Origin: Athripsodes cinereus
Taxonomy: Eukaryota; Arthropoda; Insecta; Trichoptera; Leptoceridae
Length of the DNA: 64,000 nucleotides
Direction: 5' to 3'
Assembly: GCA_947579605.1 (NCBI GenBank)
Contig: OX388329.1
Span: 30,172,693 to 30,236,692, forward strand
The first letter of the stretch is position 1; the number at the start of each line of letters is the position of its first letter. The notes under the pieces are model-generated. The model had not been told where the DNA came from. It worked only from the letters and a program-made list of their open reading frames with translations, and did not search any database. Both the position numbers and the translations under genes were made by a program. This document shows, piece by piece, positions 28,640 to 40,789 of the stretch.

Positions 28640-31100
28640 ACTACCCCTCCTGCAAAACATGCTGGGATAACATGGATAGAATATGAAATGTAAAAAGTAT
28701 TGATGTTCTCTGTGACTACGACAATATTATTATACTTATATTGGTGTAAACATGTTGCTAACTTATTGTAATATTATATTTATATGTATCAATGTATTTC
28801 CGTTGTTACTCTGTGGATTCATATAAGTGTTTGGTGTCATGGTGTAGCTTCTTATATTAAAATAATAATATAATCAGTGGATATGTGTTTATGTAATAAT
28901 CATCAGCTGTACCTAATAGTATTATTATATAAACCTACACATTATAATTATCCATTGATTGCTTCTCTCCACTATCTCTACTCTATTCTACCCTACTCTA
29001 GTCCACTTTTTCATTAGATATTATTATTTTCCATATCTTTATTTATATTAAAAATTTCTTAGATTGAAATGAGAATGAGATAATAATAATTAAGAAGTTG
29101 TAGTTTTTGTTAAAATAAAACACAAATATTTAGTACCATACACAACGATTTATTAGTCACCAGATATAGTTTTCAACACATTTTGTTCTCAACAACAATA
29201 TGTTAATGTTCGCATAATGTCGCTCTCAGATGGCTGAATGATGTAGGTAGTAGCTATGTAGAAGCTCTCAAAAGTCAACTCAATGTTCAAGAAATCTTGT
29301 AGAAGTGCTAAATATATATGAGTTTTATTATTTTAAACAAATTCAACATGAACTTCCACCAAATACATACTGTCGTCTGTTGATAACATTGAATTTAAAC
29401 ATATACCTATTATCAACATAATTATTGCATTCTTACAAATTAAATTTTATGAGATGAAATAAAAATGATCTTTTCTATGGTTGGGTCCAAAACATTTACC
29501 TTAGTGATTACAGAAAGCTTTTGTCTTAGGGACATTAAACATTGGATTGCTTAAAGATATAATCTTATTATTATTATAAACTAAAATTTTAATAAAAGAA
29601 TATCATATATATTTATCTATTTATTAAAAATATAATTATTATACACATACATACCTATGTTATATAATATAATTACCTACACACATAAATATATTTATCA
29701 TGATAGTAATTATATTTCCGTAAATTTTATTCAAAAATATTTTAGTGTTTGCATAACTTATTTATTTATTCAACAGATGTAGCTATTTACAACACACCTA
29801 CTACAGGTGGCATAAACATTTTATCATTTCTAGTCAATATGCACATATATCTACATTTACCTATACCAACCACATCATGCATACAATAATACATTATTGT
29901 GTCTATATCTCTACGTAATATAGTATTTACTTTACAGTATAAAATACATATAAATTATGTGTTTCAAAAAATATAGCAAATGCAATGACATACAGTGTGT
30001 TTGTCTTCTGTTAACATAATATTAGGTATATTTTTATGTGACCACTTGATGAAAATATTATGTAAGGTTTAAACTTGTGTCAATATTATAATAGATTAAT
30101 GTTTAATAAACATATTAAATATCTGTTCATGTATGTATCATAGACATAATTTATAACTATAGACTAGTTATAAAATGAATAAGTGAAGCACTTAGTAGAT
30201 GAGTTTATTCTCTGAATATAATCGCATTGCGAATAGTTGAATCGTAATTGCTCATAGGCAGACGTCATTAACTGAATATTCTGTAGACATTATAGAAAAT
30301 TGTACATGGCATACTTAGAATAATTTGATAACTTCAAGTCATTCTGTCAACATCTAAATATTACACAAATCTGTTTTCACACCTTTCTTTAAAACTATAC
30401 TCTCTCTCTCTCTATCTAATTCACATATTAGAAATATGCATAGAAGGCAGCACAAATAGGATGTCTCAGATGTGAAAATTTTGAGAATAGTCTATAGTTA
30501 TATATATGTCTACGGTATGTACCTACATGTTGTGTGTATGTATATCATTGCTTCACTCTAAAGATGTGCATGTGTGTTTGTGTGTGGGCTGGTCCCACCT
30601 TCTAATCATTCAGGTGTCGTAGAAACAAACATAAAAACTAATCTTTTCGAGATGTTTGGTTTGTCTTTTTTTACCCAAAGACATTGTATAGGTACCTACT
30701 CTCATCTATCTAAATTTATCGTATTACATAAATATTGTATTTTTAAAAAATAAAAATTATACATAATATATTTAAAGATCATCTTAGCTAAATTTACTAT
30801 ACAATTTGAACAAATAAGCTCGGTACTGAAACTTGTGCAAAATAATTAACAACAAAGAATAACATTGTGAGTAATTGATTACATTTTTTTAATATCAGAA
30901 ATTAAATGTTTTATAAGTACTTCTTTTTAATGTCAAGTAAACCAATCAAGTCATTGTAAACATAATCATTCTATTGAAATGATGCACAATTATTATCTCT
31001 ATGATCACATAATAATAATAATAATAATCGGACTATCTATATATGGCGCCGTTTAATGATCCGTGACCATCTCAAGGGCGCCGTGACTTCTCCCGAACAG
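28640..31100. other. Intergenic AT-rich stretch
   Basis: No gene recognised. The only structure is an (ATA)n tract at about 31011-31028 followed by GGCGCCGTTTAATG...CATCTCAAGGGCGCC, a short palindrome-containing motif shared with 5933-5965. Confidence 0.65.
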
Positions 31101-31496
31101 TAGTGATGTCCCGAACATGGTATATCGATACCTTAATTCGCAGATTGGGTAACTCCAAAATAGCTACTTTACAGGGCGGACAAAAAACTAAATATTTTTG
31201 TTATGCATATTATTATTATTATTTTCCTTATTCTAAAATATCTTCATGATGTAGATACATGTTCGTAACACAATAACCATGACATAATTATGTTTATAAT
31301 GGTTTTGTAGCCTTTTTTTGGAGTTACCTAATTTTCTGTGATGGATTTTGTAAAATAAATGCTATAATTGATGGAGTTACCCAATTTGCCTATAAGTATT
31401 GCATACTGTTTGGTCTCATAATAATGTTATTTTTAAAGTGTTTTATATGAAAATCAAATTAAATTGAAGTAATATATATAGGATAAATACTTCAAC

Positions 31497-31800
31497 ATCA
31501 TCATCATCATCATCAACGCTCCTCTCGGGAGGACAGGGCAGAAACCAGCCTCCTCCATTCAGAACGACTCTGTGCCAATTGCGTCACCTCTTTCTACGAT
31601 ATTTCCTGCGCTCTGCTGTTGTCGTTATAAGAACGGTGTATTGTGGAAGAGGGAAATCACGGGCTGACGAATCCTTGCGGACGGAAGACCGGTGCTCTTT
31701 TTGCCCAATTAGCCTTTTCAGGATATTACCCAGCCTGGAACATCGTCTATCCTGTATCACGGAGTTGAACATAGTTGAACAAAAAAGTTGCACCTTTAGC
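31497..31800 (-). repeat. LINE (family A) 3' fragment nested in the 2.5-kb TIR element
   Basis: The reverse strand carries SVIQDRRCSRLGN and related residues, matching the end of the longer copy at 54304-55547. Both share the (GAT)n 3' tail (here 31497-31515). It is frame-broken and 5'-truncated. Confidence 0.8.
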
Positions 31801-32400
31801 GATATACTCGTTGATAGCTAGACAAAAATAATGAAGAGTGACAAAATGTGAAAATGATAATTCGTGTGGAGCATTATTTTAGATATCATGGTAGTCTTGA
31901 GTCCATTTTCGTGAAGATATTTTCAGTCTCGTTTAGATTATTTAAGCAGACAATATTTTTTGGGCCAAGGCTTTTCTTCCTTTGAGGCAATTTATTTTAT
32001 TTATTCATTCATTCTTTACTATACATTGATCACAATATATACAATTTTATAAAAAAAAATGCATTCAAATTAGGTGTGATCAATATACAGAGGTCGGTTG
32101 CCCAATAAGAGACTCTTACGACTTGTATTATGAGATAGCTGAAGTCCAGTATCCGATCAATGTGTCTTGCCTCTTGCACACTGATGCCCTCTCTGTATAT
32201 CTCAAGATTTTAAAATCCGCCAAAAGAAATTTTATTATTTTATAAATAAATGCCTTAATATTAAGTGTTATATTCTAAAAATATTGTACTTGGCACAAAT
32301 CGTCCCACAAGGGACGGGTTGCCGTAATCATATAAATAATAATAATAATATACAGAGGGCGAGTTTATCACACCTCTTTTTGATTTTTTAAATTTGAATT

Positions 32401-32613
32401 TTAAATTTTTATTACTCCATGATTCATCCTTTTTCCAAGAGAAGTCTCAGAGTTTTCATCAGAATCTGAATGTTCTGAATATGGGACTAACGAGATGTTG
32501 ACTCTTATGCTGCCCTTCTCTGTTGCAATATTATGATCAATAGCATTAGCCTGTGCATCTAACAATATCCCTTGTGTCGCATTATTATCTAAATTATTAT
32601 CATCAGTAGGTAT
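32401..32613 (-). other. Unrecognised open stretch, 70 codons, acidic/serine-rich
   Basis: Open from a stop to TAA with no ATG near its start. It reads LVPYSEHSDSDENSETSLGK towards the end and contains N/D-rich sequence before that. It lies inside the 2.5-kb TIR element. It is longer than most chance frames at this base composition and could be a last exon or transposon remnant. I do not recognise it. Confidence 0.3.
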
Positions 32614-33679
32614 TTATATTTTGGATTTCTGCAAGATTACCACTATCAAGTAATATGATGGGCCAATTCCATTATAAAAATTCGAATTGTCTTTGATAAA
32701 TTTGTAGAAAATCATGATTTCTGGGATTTGTTTCACTCATACGATTTTCTTCACTTCTTCAATTTTCAGTTACTAATTTAACCATAGTCTTTAGTCTGCT
32801 ATTCATCTATAAAATGATGAGTAAACATTTCACTTTTGCCTGACGATGAGAGCGGAAGCTCTTGAAAGCCGGCTCGCAAAATAAATAATGTCAATAGTGG
32901 AATAACTATATATCGTGTTTCATTTTAAAAATTATTAATATGAACTTCCACCAAGAACCGTCGGTCGAGAAATTAAACTTATGATAAGTAGGTAATGTAT
33001 ATAGATACACGTTCAGTTCTTCGGATTTTGAGCTTATTTAAAAATAATCATGATTCAACAAATCCTAATATATCAAAAAATAAAGTCGTTTATTTAAGTA
33101 TTAAAACCTAGATTTTTTATTTGACTAAAAAATAATAACATAATATGTGTTAAAAAACAATACAATATTAGTAAATCAGCTTCAAAACTTGTGCGCAAAC
33201 ATATCCAGTAATAATTAAATTCCACGTAGTAACTCCTGCAAAAGTTGCATTATTTAAAATGTGAGTACCTTACATATTAACTACATCACATAAGGAGCAA
33301 ATGATAAAAAAAAACTTTAAAAAATTTAAGAAAATAAAGCTGATACTTATGGTTACAGTTATCTAACATTTTTTTACAGGATAAGATATCCAAAACCACT
33401 TTTTTGTAAAATATTCCTAATACACAACCTATCTCTCGCAAGCCTCCATACAGAATGGTGGAGTTACCCAATTTGCAGCGTTGTAAATACTAACATTGGA
33501 GTTACCCAATTTTCTTGAGGTGTTTTTTAGGGCATTTGTAATAAAGTTGGATTCTTCAAATTTACCTAGCATGTGTGTTGGAATACAGTCAACATTATGG
33601 CATCATTAAGTCATTTTGTCAAAAAATGGAGTTACCCAATCTGCGAATTAAGGTATCGATATATATATATATACAGTAA

Positions 33680-33930
33680 AGCGACGCCAGGTGTGGAACA
33701 GATATAACACTTTCACTTTTGAATCATGACGTCCTGGGTTCGATTCCTGGCCATTGTTAAATGAAAAATGCCCTTTTCCAAATTGTCCTGGATCTGGGTG
33801 CAACATGGTATAAGCATTTTATATGTGTATTGTCACGTTGGTACTCACAACACAAGTTTTATATCCCAGTTTGGGACTATTGAATGGCGTGTGTTATGCA
33901 CTTGTGACCTATAATATCTATTCCACTACT
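33680..33930 (+). repeat. Possible tRNA-derived SINE (family C), single copy seen
   Basis: CTGGGTTCGATTCCTGGCC is a good RNA polymerase III B-box in a tRNA-like arm. A tRNA-like upstream part (about 33690-33740) is present but its A box is poor. It begins 20 bases after the 2.5-kb TIR element. With no second copy in the window the call is tentative. Confidence 0.45.
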
Positions 33931-34330
33931 TTGAGACTAGCTTGATCTGTGTAAATTTTTCGCATGGATGATTCCGGTATTAAAAAAGAGGAAAGTGATT
34001 GTAGATTTGATGAAGACTACTGTATAGTCGAAGTTGACCAGATTTTTAAAATATATATAGTTTTAACTGTTTCTAGAGCAACAAAGTTTCTAAACTATAT
34101 CTCTACCAATGTATAAATTTGCACAACTAGCTCCAACAGTGGTAGAAATTGTAACTAAATGTAGCAATGTGGGAATTTTGATATTTCTCAGGATTGTCTT
34201 TTAATATATTACAATTAACAGTACAATGTTACTTGAATGTACCTACAAAGGCATTTAAAAAGAAGTCAAATAATAACATGTCAAAGTATTTTGTATTTAC
34301 TCCTCAAGAGATTTAATATTCTCTACTCTT

Positions 34331-34500
34331 TTTTTTTAAGTAATATCTGGGTTTTGTTATAAACCCAAATACAACCTTATACACCTTTCACACTAAGCTA
34401 AAAGCTTGTGCCGTGAAAGGGGTATTTGCCGGCACCTTGGATCGAACCCCGAACCCCTTGTTCACAAGGCCGAGACTCTACCTCCAGGCTACCGACGAAC
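34331..34500 (-). repeat. SINE A copy 1
   Basis: On the reverse strand: GTCGGTAGCCTGGAGGTAGA (tRNA-like A-box region), GGTTCGATCC (B box), GTGCCGGCAAA, CTTTCACGGCACAAGCTTTT, then TTGTATTTGGGTTTATAACA and an A-rich tail. This makes a tRNA-derived SINE of about 150-170 bp. Three more copies lie at 48204, 56691 and 60933. Confidence 0.88.
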
Positions 34501-36270
34501 TAAAAATTTGAATTGAGCATTTGTATCATGAGGAAGAATTATCATTAGAATTGTTCATTTGTATTATGAGGAAGAATTATCATTAGAATTGTTCATTATA
34601 TAATTGTATTATTTTCTGTCTTCGTTTCACACTGTTATCATACTCCTTTATATAAATACTACCAATAAGTTCTATGGTGGATATATGAAATTCTAGAAAG
34701 AGATTTTGCCTTAGAGGAGTGAGGCAAAGTGATGATATTCTACTAAAACATCAATATTGAAAAATGACAATTTTGGAGTAAGGGTTTGAATTGAATATTG
34801 GATAGAACTTTACAACAACTTGTGTTCTGTTTAGTAATTATTTTGTATTGTGAGAGTTCACAATCTGGACAAGATAATTCATTATTATCGTAGCTGGTGA
34901 AAACAACATCAGTTTGTAGGTATATACTCAATACTCGTATAGAAATCGTAATAGAATTGTAGATATATACGTGTTGTCCAATTTGAGCTTGACTTCATAG
35001 AAAGTTTAAAACAAGATTGTACAATATATTACGATATAGTGAATCACCGAGAACGTAAAGTAAAAATTCAGATATCCACCACAGAAATTGTTTTCTGTTT
35101 TAGTAACATTAATATTGTGTATTCATATAATAATTCCTGCATAGTAAATGTTTCATGTCACAAGATATTAGTTAAATAAATGTGAATGTATAATAAAGTG
35201 TTTCATTGGGTGTAAAACTCATTTCAATACCTGCTGTGATATAACACTAACACTTTGAAATATTTTAAGGTAAGTATAAGGATACATAGAAAAATTGAGG
35301 TTTTATATTGAACTGTAATTGAAAATATTCTGGACATGTTAAATATTATCAATGCTGTTAGCTAAAGTAGGACCACATTGAAGCAGATCATTACTTAATC
35401 AGGAGTATTAGAGTCATTTTTTTTTATTTTTACAATATTAAAGAATCAAACAGTCATAACATAACATGTTATTAATTAATACACTCAACATGTGGACCAG
35501 CAAAGATTCCATTCTTACCAGAAATGTCTTAGTCTTGAGAAAAAAAGCAAAGTTAAAAATTAAAAAAAAGTCAAATTAAGGTTAAAAATAAAAAATCCCA
35601 AAAATACTAGAAATCAAAATAAAATCACCAATCCAGTATGAGTTACAATGTCCAGTTAAACACACAGCCAATATCCAATGACCTATAACATATTAGTACC
35701 TATATTGGATTGCATTTGCCTTTATTCTATAGTGTCTCAGTAAAGGAATTAGTAATGTTTTAAACCTTTCCTTATAAACATGGCCATACAACATAAAAGT
35801 AGAACCTACATACCTCAAACATATCGCTGTCTAGGAAGAGATATTAAATATATTTTATTCAAGGATGAGACGAAATTCATCTATAATAGAGTTGAACTCA
35901 AAGAGCAACTAAGTAGAGTTGTATTTTTATTAAGTAAACTACCACACCTGCTAATTTTACAATGGAAAGATATATTATTATTTATGTATACCCATTAAAA
36001 ATAAATTCCCTATTGAAATTCTCTTATAACTACGACGACTTTACAATATTAATATTGCATGTAAGTTTGTCTATCACCCACATACTGTAATAGTAATCAG
36101 CTTGCGCAATGCTTCTGTTGCTGTACAATAGATGGCACTGGCTACTGTTTTCCACGATGGAATGCGATGGGCGGGAGTGAGCACTTGTACACTTGTATGT
36201 ACAAGTATACATTTTTCATACAGTATACCTATACAGCCTATAGATACTTATATTATTTGGTACTCGACTA
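34500..36270. other. Intergenic AT-rich stretch
   Basis: A 31-bp-scale tandem duplication (GAGGAAGAATTATCATTAGA twice, about 34531-34590) is the only structure noticed. No gene signal. Confidence 0.65.
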
Positions 36271-36303
36271 TTTACCTAAATTCCGATCGCAGCGCTCTAA
36301 TTC

Positions 36304-36406
36304 AGTTATTTGCCGACGTTTACTCGTGGCGGGCGCGTTCGAAGTGCGCATATCACAAAATATTGGATTGTGTGACATCTTTCGACATAATATAATAAAA
36401 TATACA
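36304..36406 (+). ncRNA. Candidate first exon (5' UTR) of an unidentified + strand transcript
   Basis: A CpG-bearing, less AT-rich island (TCGTGGCGGGCGCGTTCGAA) ends in a strong donor, ACA|GTGAGT, at 36407. TTCAGTT at 36301-36307 resembles the arthropod initiator, and GGGCGCG about 28 bases after its A resembles a DPE (5 of 7). There is no long open frame. A matching non-coding exon follows at 37525. Inferred from sequence only. Confidence 0.4.
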
Positions 36407-37524
36407 GTGAGTGGCTTCTTTGCTTTTATTAATTACATCGGTGAAATGTGTGTCCATTAGAGAATGTAATGTATTTGAAGAGTTATTATATTTGACGTTG
36501 AAATGATTTAGTCTTGTTGTGCTATTGATTATAAGGTGATTATTAATTTATACACTTCACTCTTATTGTCTTATATAGTTTCTTCTCAGGTTGTTGACAG
36601 TCTCAATAATTGTTGCCTCTTATTAAATTAATATAATTTATTTTACACTCCAGATAAGTAAGTACTGACATACTATTTCATAATACAACCTTCCATCTCA
36701 CAATGTATAATATCAGATAGTGTGTAGCTTATTATTTGGAAGAAATATTACTTTTTTAGTTCAAGTTACATATTTTGTCTACGTAAGTACAGTGTGCAAG
36801 TTGATTATAGTTACGAAGTATAATTTCAACTAGTCAATCTGGTACCTCAATCCACCTACACTTAACATATGACAGACAAATGAATTTTTTTGTTTACTTT
36901 TTGCCACAAAGACAAGTTGGTTCATTAAAATAATAATGAACAAATATAATAATTTGCAACTATATATTATAATGTACATATAAATTGCAATTTTCATGTT
37001 TATATTTATTCTTGAATAACTATAAAAATAATAATGTTACGTTTGTTTGTGTAGGCATTAATTATTTATTTCGTGGGTGTCGCTTTGTATTTTAATTTAT
37101 TCGCTAAATGCCTGCCTGGTTTAGACTTCCTCCATACAAATAATAGATCTAATAAAACAATATATGCCTAAGTTTTTTAATAATTATGTATCCGAACTCC
37201 TGGAGTTAGATGTTAGTATCATGAATACATTTTTCATTTAGTGTTTATTAAAATTTCAACGTGAGTAAAACAGGTAGGTAGGCAGTAGGCACTCAATGAA
37301 CTAAATATTAATAATTATGTTATAATAATGTAAATGTAACTCTATACATAATTATGTCCATTTTGTGCGTGACCATTTGTGACACATAAGCAGTAATAAA
37401 TTGAAGTGTATGTACTGGTGATGCGCTGCATATAAATAAAATAAAAAATAAATAAATAAATAAATGTCAATGCGTTAATGACGGGAGGCAGAGTAGGTAA
37501 TAAGTATGTTTTCCAATTTTCCAG
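36407..37524 (+). other. Putative first intron of the candidate transcript
   Basis: 1.1 kb AT-rich, no repeat recognised. It starts GTGAGT and ends TTTTCCAG. Confidence 0.35.
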
Positions 37525-37600
37525 ACACCTGCTTCATGTGAATTGTGACTAGCGGCGGCTCTGTCTCGCGGAGAGATCAACTAGCCTCTACTTGAAGAAG
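37525..37600 (+). ncRNA. Candidate second non-coding exon
   Basis: A 76-nt GC-richer block (CTAGCGGCGGCTCTGTCTCG inside) sits between acceptor CCAATTTTCCAG and donor AAG|GTAAGA. All three forward frames contain stops, and the only ATG is followed at once by TGA. A 5' UTR or long non-coding RNA exon is therefore the best reading. The strand comes from the splice sites. No coding exon that could follow was found before base 64000. Confidence 0.5.
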
Positions 37601-38382
37601 GTAAGAACAACAATAATAATATAGTTATATATATTATATACCTACCTACATAATATTTGTGCCATTTGTACGGTATGCAATACAAGGTAATATTAAATTG
37701 TATTTAATGTTGGGAGGCATAAGATTTCAAGTACGTATAATGTATTCTTTATTACGAATGTTCGGAGTCAAAAGTAGGTAGGTACTCGTATTATCACTAA
37801 TACCTACCGCTAATATTTTATTAAAGTATGCGCAACCAAGGCTCCGACATGGATCCTGCCATCCAATACCAGTGATATGTTATACCATATTATCACAGCA
37901 GTGATATGTTATACCATATCACTGTACAATAGACACCTACCTTAGTCATTTATTACCTACACTAAACTTGCACGCGCATTTTCAAAAGATTCAATCATTC
38001 GGTATATTTTTTTATGAATATTATTGTCTAATGCGTCTAATGTAAATTATATTTAGATATTTGTATTAGGTATTTAATATGGTATAGATAGAGCAGCAGC
38101 TGTGTTCCTTCCATATAATATTATGCAAACATGCAATACTCACTCCAAAATTAATAAAAAAATATTGATTGTTTTATTCAAACGTTTTAATATTAAATCG
38201 GCTCAAGAAAATCCGATTGCTTCTGATTTGTCGATTGAAAATCTGAACTAGTTTTTGACTCTTAGTCAGCACTGTCATCCAGAAACATGTACCTACCACA
38301 GTTAAGTCAATTATTTAGGTATCGCACATTCCGCTAATTCATATGTTCTCACTAGCATATCGCACAAGCAGCCATCGCTAAT
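37601..38382. other. AT-rich stretch after the candidate exon
   Basis: Contains a near-tandem duplication, CAGTGATATGTTATACCATA, twice at about 37870-37922. No gene. Confidence 0.65.
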
Positions 38383-38914
38383 ATGGTGTTCTCACTTTGG
38401 CGAATATCGCCAGGGCACCAAAATACTCGTATCGTCAGCCATTTGAACCGTGTGAACAAAATGACAGCTAGTCTGAAACGATAAAAACCAGTAGATACGA
38501 TATCGTCTCGAGTTGACCACCTTCCAACTTTTTCGGACGATTGAACGATTTGCGCATGCGCAGAAGGGCGCGGCGTTCGTATCTATGGTAAAAACTTTAT
38601 AACCTATAAATTTTATAATGTTTCCCGCTTCGTGACAGCTGTTATCTTTGTTGTTGGTTTGTCTCCTTAATTAAGAGGCGCCTTATAACCTCTACTACAT
38701 TTTCGACTAAAAATAAACACTCCGCGATCTCCATCTCGACGTCCGCCATTTTGAAAACAGTGTCAAAATCAAAGCGCATCTGACAGATCGTTTCTATATC
38801 GGTGGACTGTGTGAACAGGCGTGACGATCAATGGATGTCCGGCGAATTTTGTTTTTCGCCTGGCGATATATTTTGAAATTCGCTTGGCGATATTCGCCAA
38901 ATGTGAACACCCCA
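38383..38914. mobile_element. TIR element, ~530 bp
   Basis: GGTGTTCTCACTTTGGCGAA at the left (38385) pairs with TTCGCCAAATGTGAACACC at the right (ends 38911). The GGCGATATTCGCC block at each end is itself palindromic. The interior is GC-richer (GCGCATGCGCAGAAGGGCGC) with no open frame. No target duplication was established. A piece with similar TATGTTCTCAC lies just upstream at 38340. Confidence 0.75.
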
Positions 38915-39369
38915 TAACACACAAAAACACATACTATGAGCAATAATAAGGAACAAAATACTGATATTATGTTATTGTAATCATCATGATATTAGGTAAT
39001 ATATTAAGTTGACTGACCAGTTATGGTTAATAATAAATGCTTTGCATAGTTTTCGTGTCATTAGAGGCAAGTGTAAACCTAATTACCCAACAAGTATACA
39101 ACATTGCAGTAAGCTGATGTTGTATACAATAATAATACAGCAATAATACCTAAATAGCAAACTAAATCATTGCTTCATAATAGTAATAATAATAAAACTT
39201 TATACCTACCTACCTATACAATACACTGTACTGTGCAATACGATGCATAACACCAACATCGTGTAACGTGTTTAAAAAAAAAACATTATAGGTATGATAT
39301 ATGTATCGCGATAGGTACCTACCTATGATTTAATCCGGAAATGTGCATCACTCGCTGAGATAATGTGTG

Positions 39370-39610
39370 TTTGTATTAGGTGTTCCGACACTTACGAATC
39401 GGCTCAGGCTGACTCAATCACTTTATACCGTTGCAACGTTCACATGTTCCTCTCATACTTTTCTCATATCAATCCTCTCAGAGTGGGTGACTGCACTCAT
39501 TGCAGTATATTGACTTCGTCCAGCCAACTACACTTACTAGAAATCAACCCAGAGCATCTGTGTTGCGATTCAAGTGCTCTATCCATAAGGCCACAGAGGC
39601 GTTTGGTTCG
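39370..39610 (-). repeat. SINE B copy, tRNA-like head intact
   Basis: The reverse strand reads GGCCTTATGGATAGAGCACT, then TGAATCGCAACACAGATGCT and CTGGGTTGATTTC, a tRNA-like arrangement with A- and B-box remnants. The body follows (GTCACCCACTCT, GAGCCGATTCGTAAGTGTC). Related pieces lie at 14215-14445, 57255-57350, 60612-60705 and 43938-43985. Confidence 0.75.
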
Positions 39611-39619
39611 GGTTAAAGA

Positions 39620-39705
39620 GACTAGCTGAAAATAGGGAGGAATGGAGAAGAAAATCCAAACTCGTTGTAGACCAATCCAATGGATTATAACTCACTATAT
39701 ACCTA
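39620..39705 (+). repeat. LINE (family B) terminal fragment
   Basis: Encodes LAENREEWRRKSKLVVDQSN, then the LINE B 3' end CCAATGGATTATAACTCAC. It directly follows the SINE B copy. Less than 90 bp remains. Confidence 0.75.
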
Positions 39706-40789
39706 ATATCCATCATTATTATTATGAGAATTACATACATACTACTTTATTACTCAAGTGTTGTGTAAGTTTATCAAATCTGAATTCTTGTCAATGCTAA
39801 TATTGTTTAGAACCTATAGTAGGTGCCTACCTACCTACCTAATTATCTGATATTATTGTGTACCACAATGGCGTGTCATCCATACAAACCCAAAAACCAG
39901 ACTACGTCTGAGACTTTCTAGCTTTGAAAAATAAAAATATCATAAAATTATAGGTACACATTAACGATCTGAGAATTTAAATTATCTCGCGCGCTTGTTT
40001 GTCTCACCTGTTATAATTTTGTTTTAGTGCAGCGCTGTACCTATCTAACAGTACCTACAGAGTTTTTTTTTATTACTGGCAATCCACCCGTAACGAGTGA
40101 TTTGTGAGTACAGAGGTTACTCACAGGAAAAAAGTAAGTTATAGAATTCTGTCTTGATGGCACATATTATGTTTATTTACGTGGCTTATGGTTGTTGCTA
40201 TATTTTTGTCTCGCTCATCGCGCACTATTAGTACGAAAATTCAACACACTTCAATTCACATAATGTGCTAATTTACCTACATTAGCACATAATTACTTCA
40301 CGATTTTAATATGGAGAAATAATCCCGGTTTATGATCATAGTGGAATGCATCAGTTCTCGTCTGATGACTGAAGTTAAGGGATATTGAACTCTGTCAGTA
40401 CAGTATGTATATAGCGGGTAATTTATCTGTAGGTACCTATGTGTAGGAAAACTATTACACAACATCATTACATCTACCAGGGTACAAAATGGTTTAATGG
40501 GCTACCAAAGGAACTGAAAAACGTCGGGAATTATAGAGTATTTAAAAATAAAATAGGTTTATTGAAAAAAAAGTTAATTGTCAAGTAGAATATATCTAGA
40601 GTAAGTATTAGTTGAGTATATTATTGTTTAGATGTGTAAAATTAAGAATACTGTAAATCTATCCTATACACAAGTATAACTCTTTTAATGGGATAGTAAA
40701 CAATAGATTTTTAAGTGTATTTTAGTAAATATATAATGTATTTTTGTGATATTTTTCAAATAAATTAAAAAAAAAAATGTATGTACACT

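Larger units (their letters stand above)
31123..33661. mobile_element. 2.54-kb DNA element with identical 35-bp terminal inverted repeats
   Basis: Positions 31123-31157 (TATCGATACCTTAATTCGCA...) are the exact reverse complement of 33627-33661, 35 of 35. The inner TIR motif GGAGTTACCCAATTT recurs subterminally at about 31320 (one change), 31373, 33459 and 33498. Inside are a LINE A fragment (31497-31800), a 'gatgagagcggaagctcttgaaag' type repeat near 32846 and an open reverse-strand stretch (32401-32613). No transposase was recognised and the family is unknown to me. Identical ends suggest fairly recent movement. Confidence 0.85.

Noticed and set aside
33690..33745. A genuine tRNA gene at the CTGGGTTCGATTCCTGGCC site
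   Set aside because: The A box and acceptor stem do not pair and a long non-tRNA body follows; better read as a SINE head.
36132..36460. Two overlapping open frames of 87 and 97 codons around 36.1-36.5 kb
   Set aside because: They run across the candidate donor at 36407, show no domain, and overlap each other in different frames.
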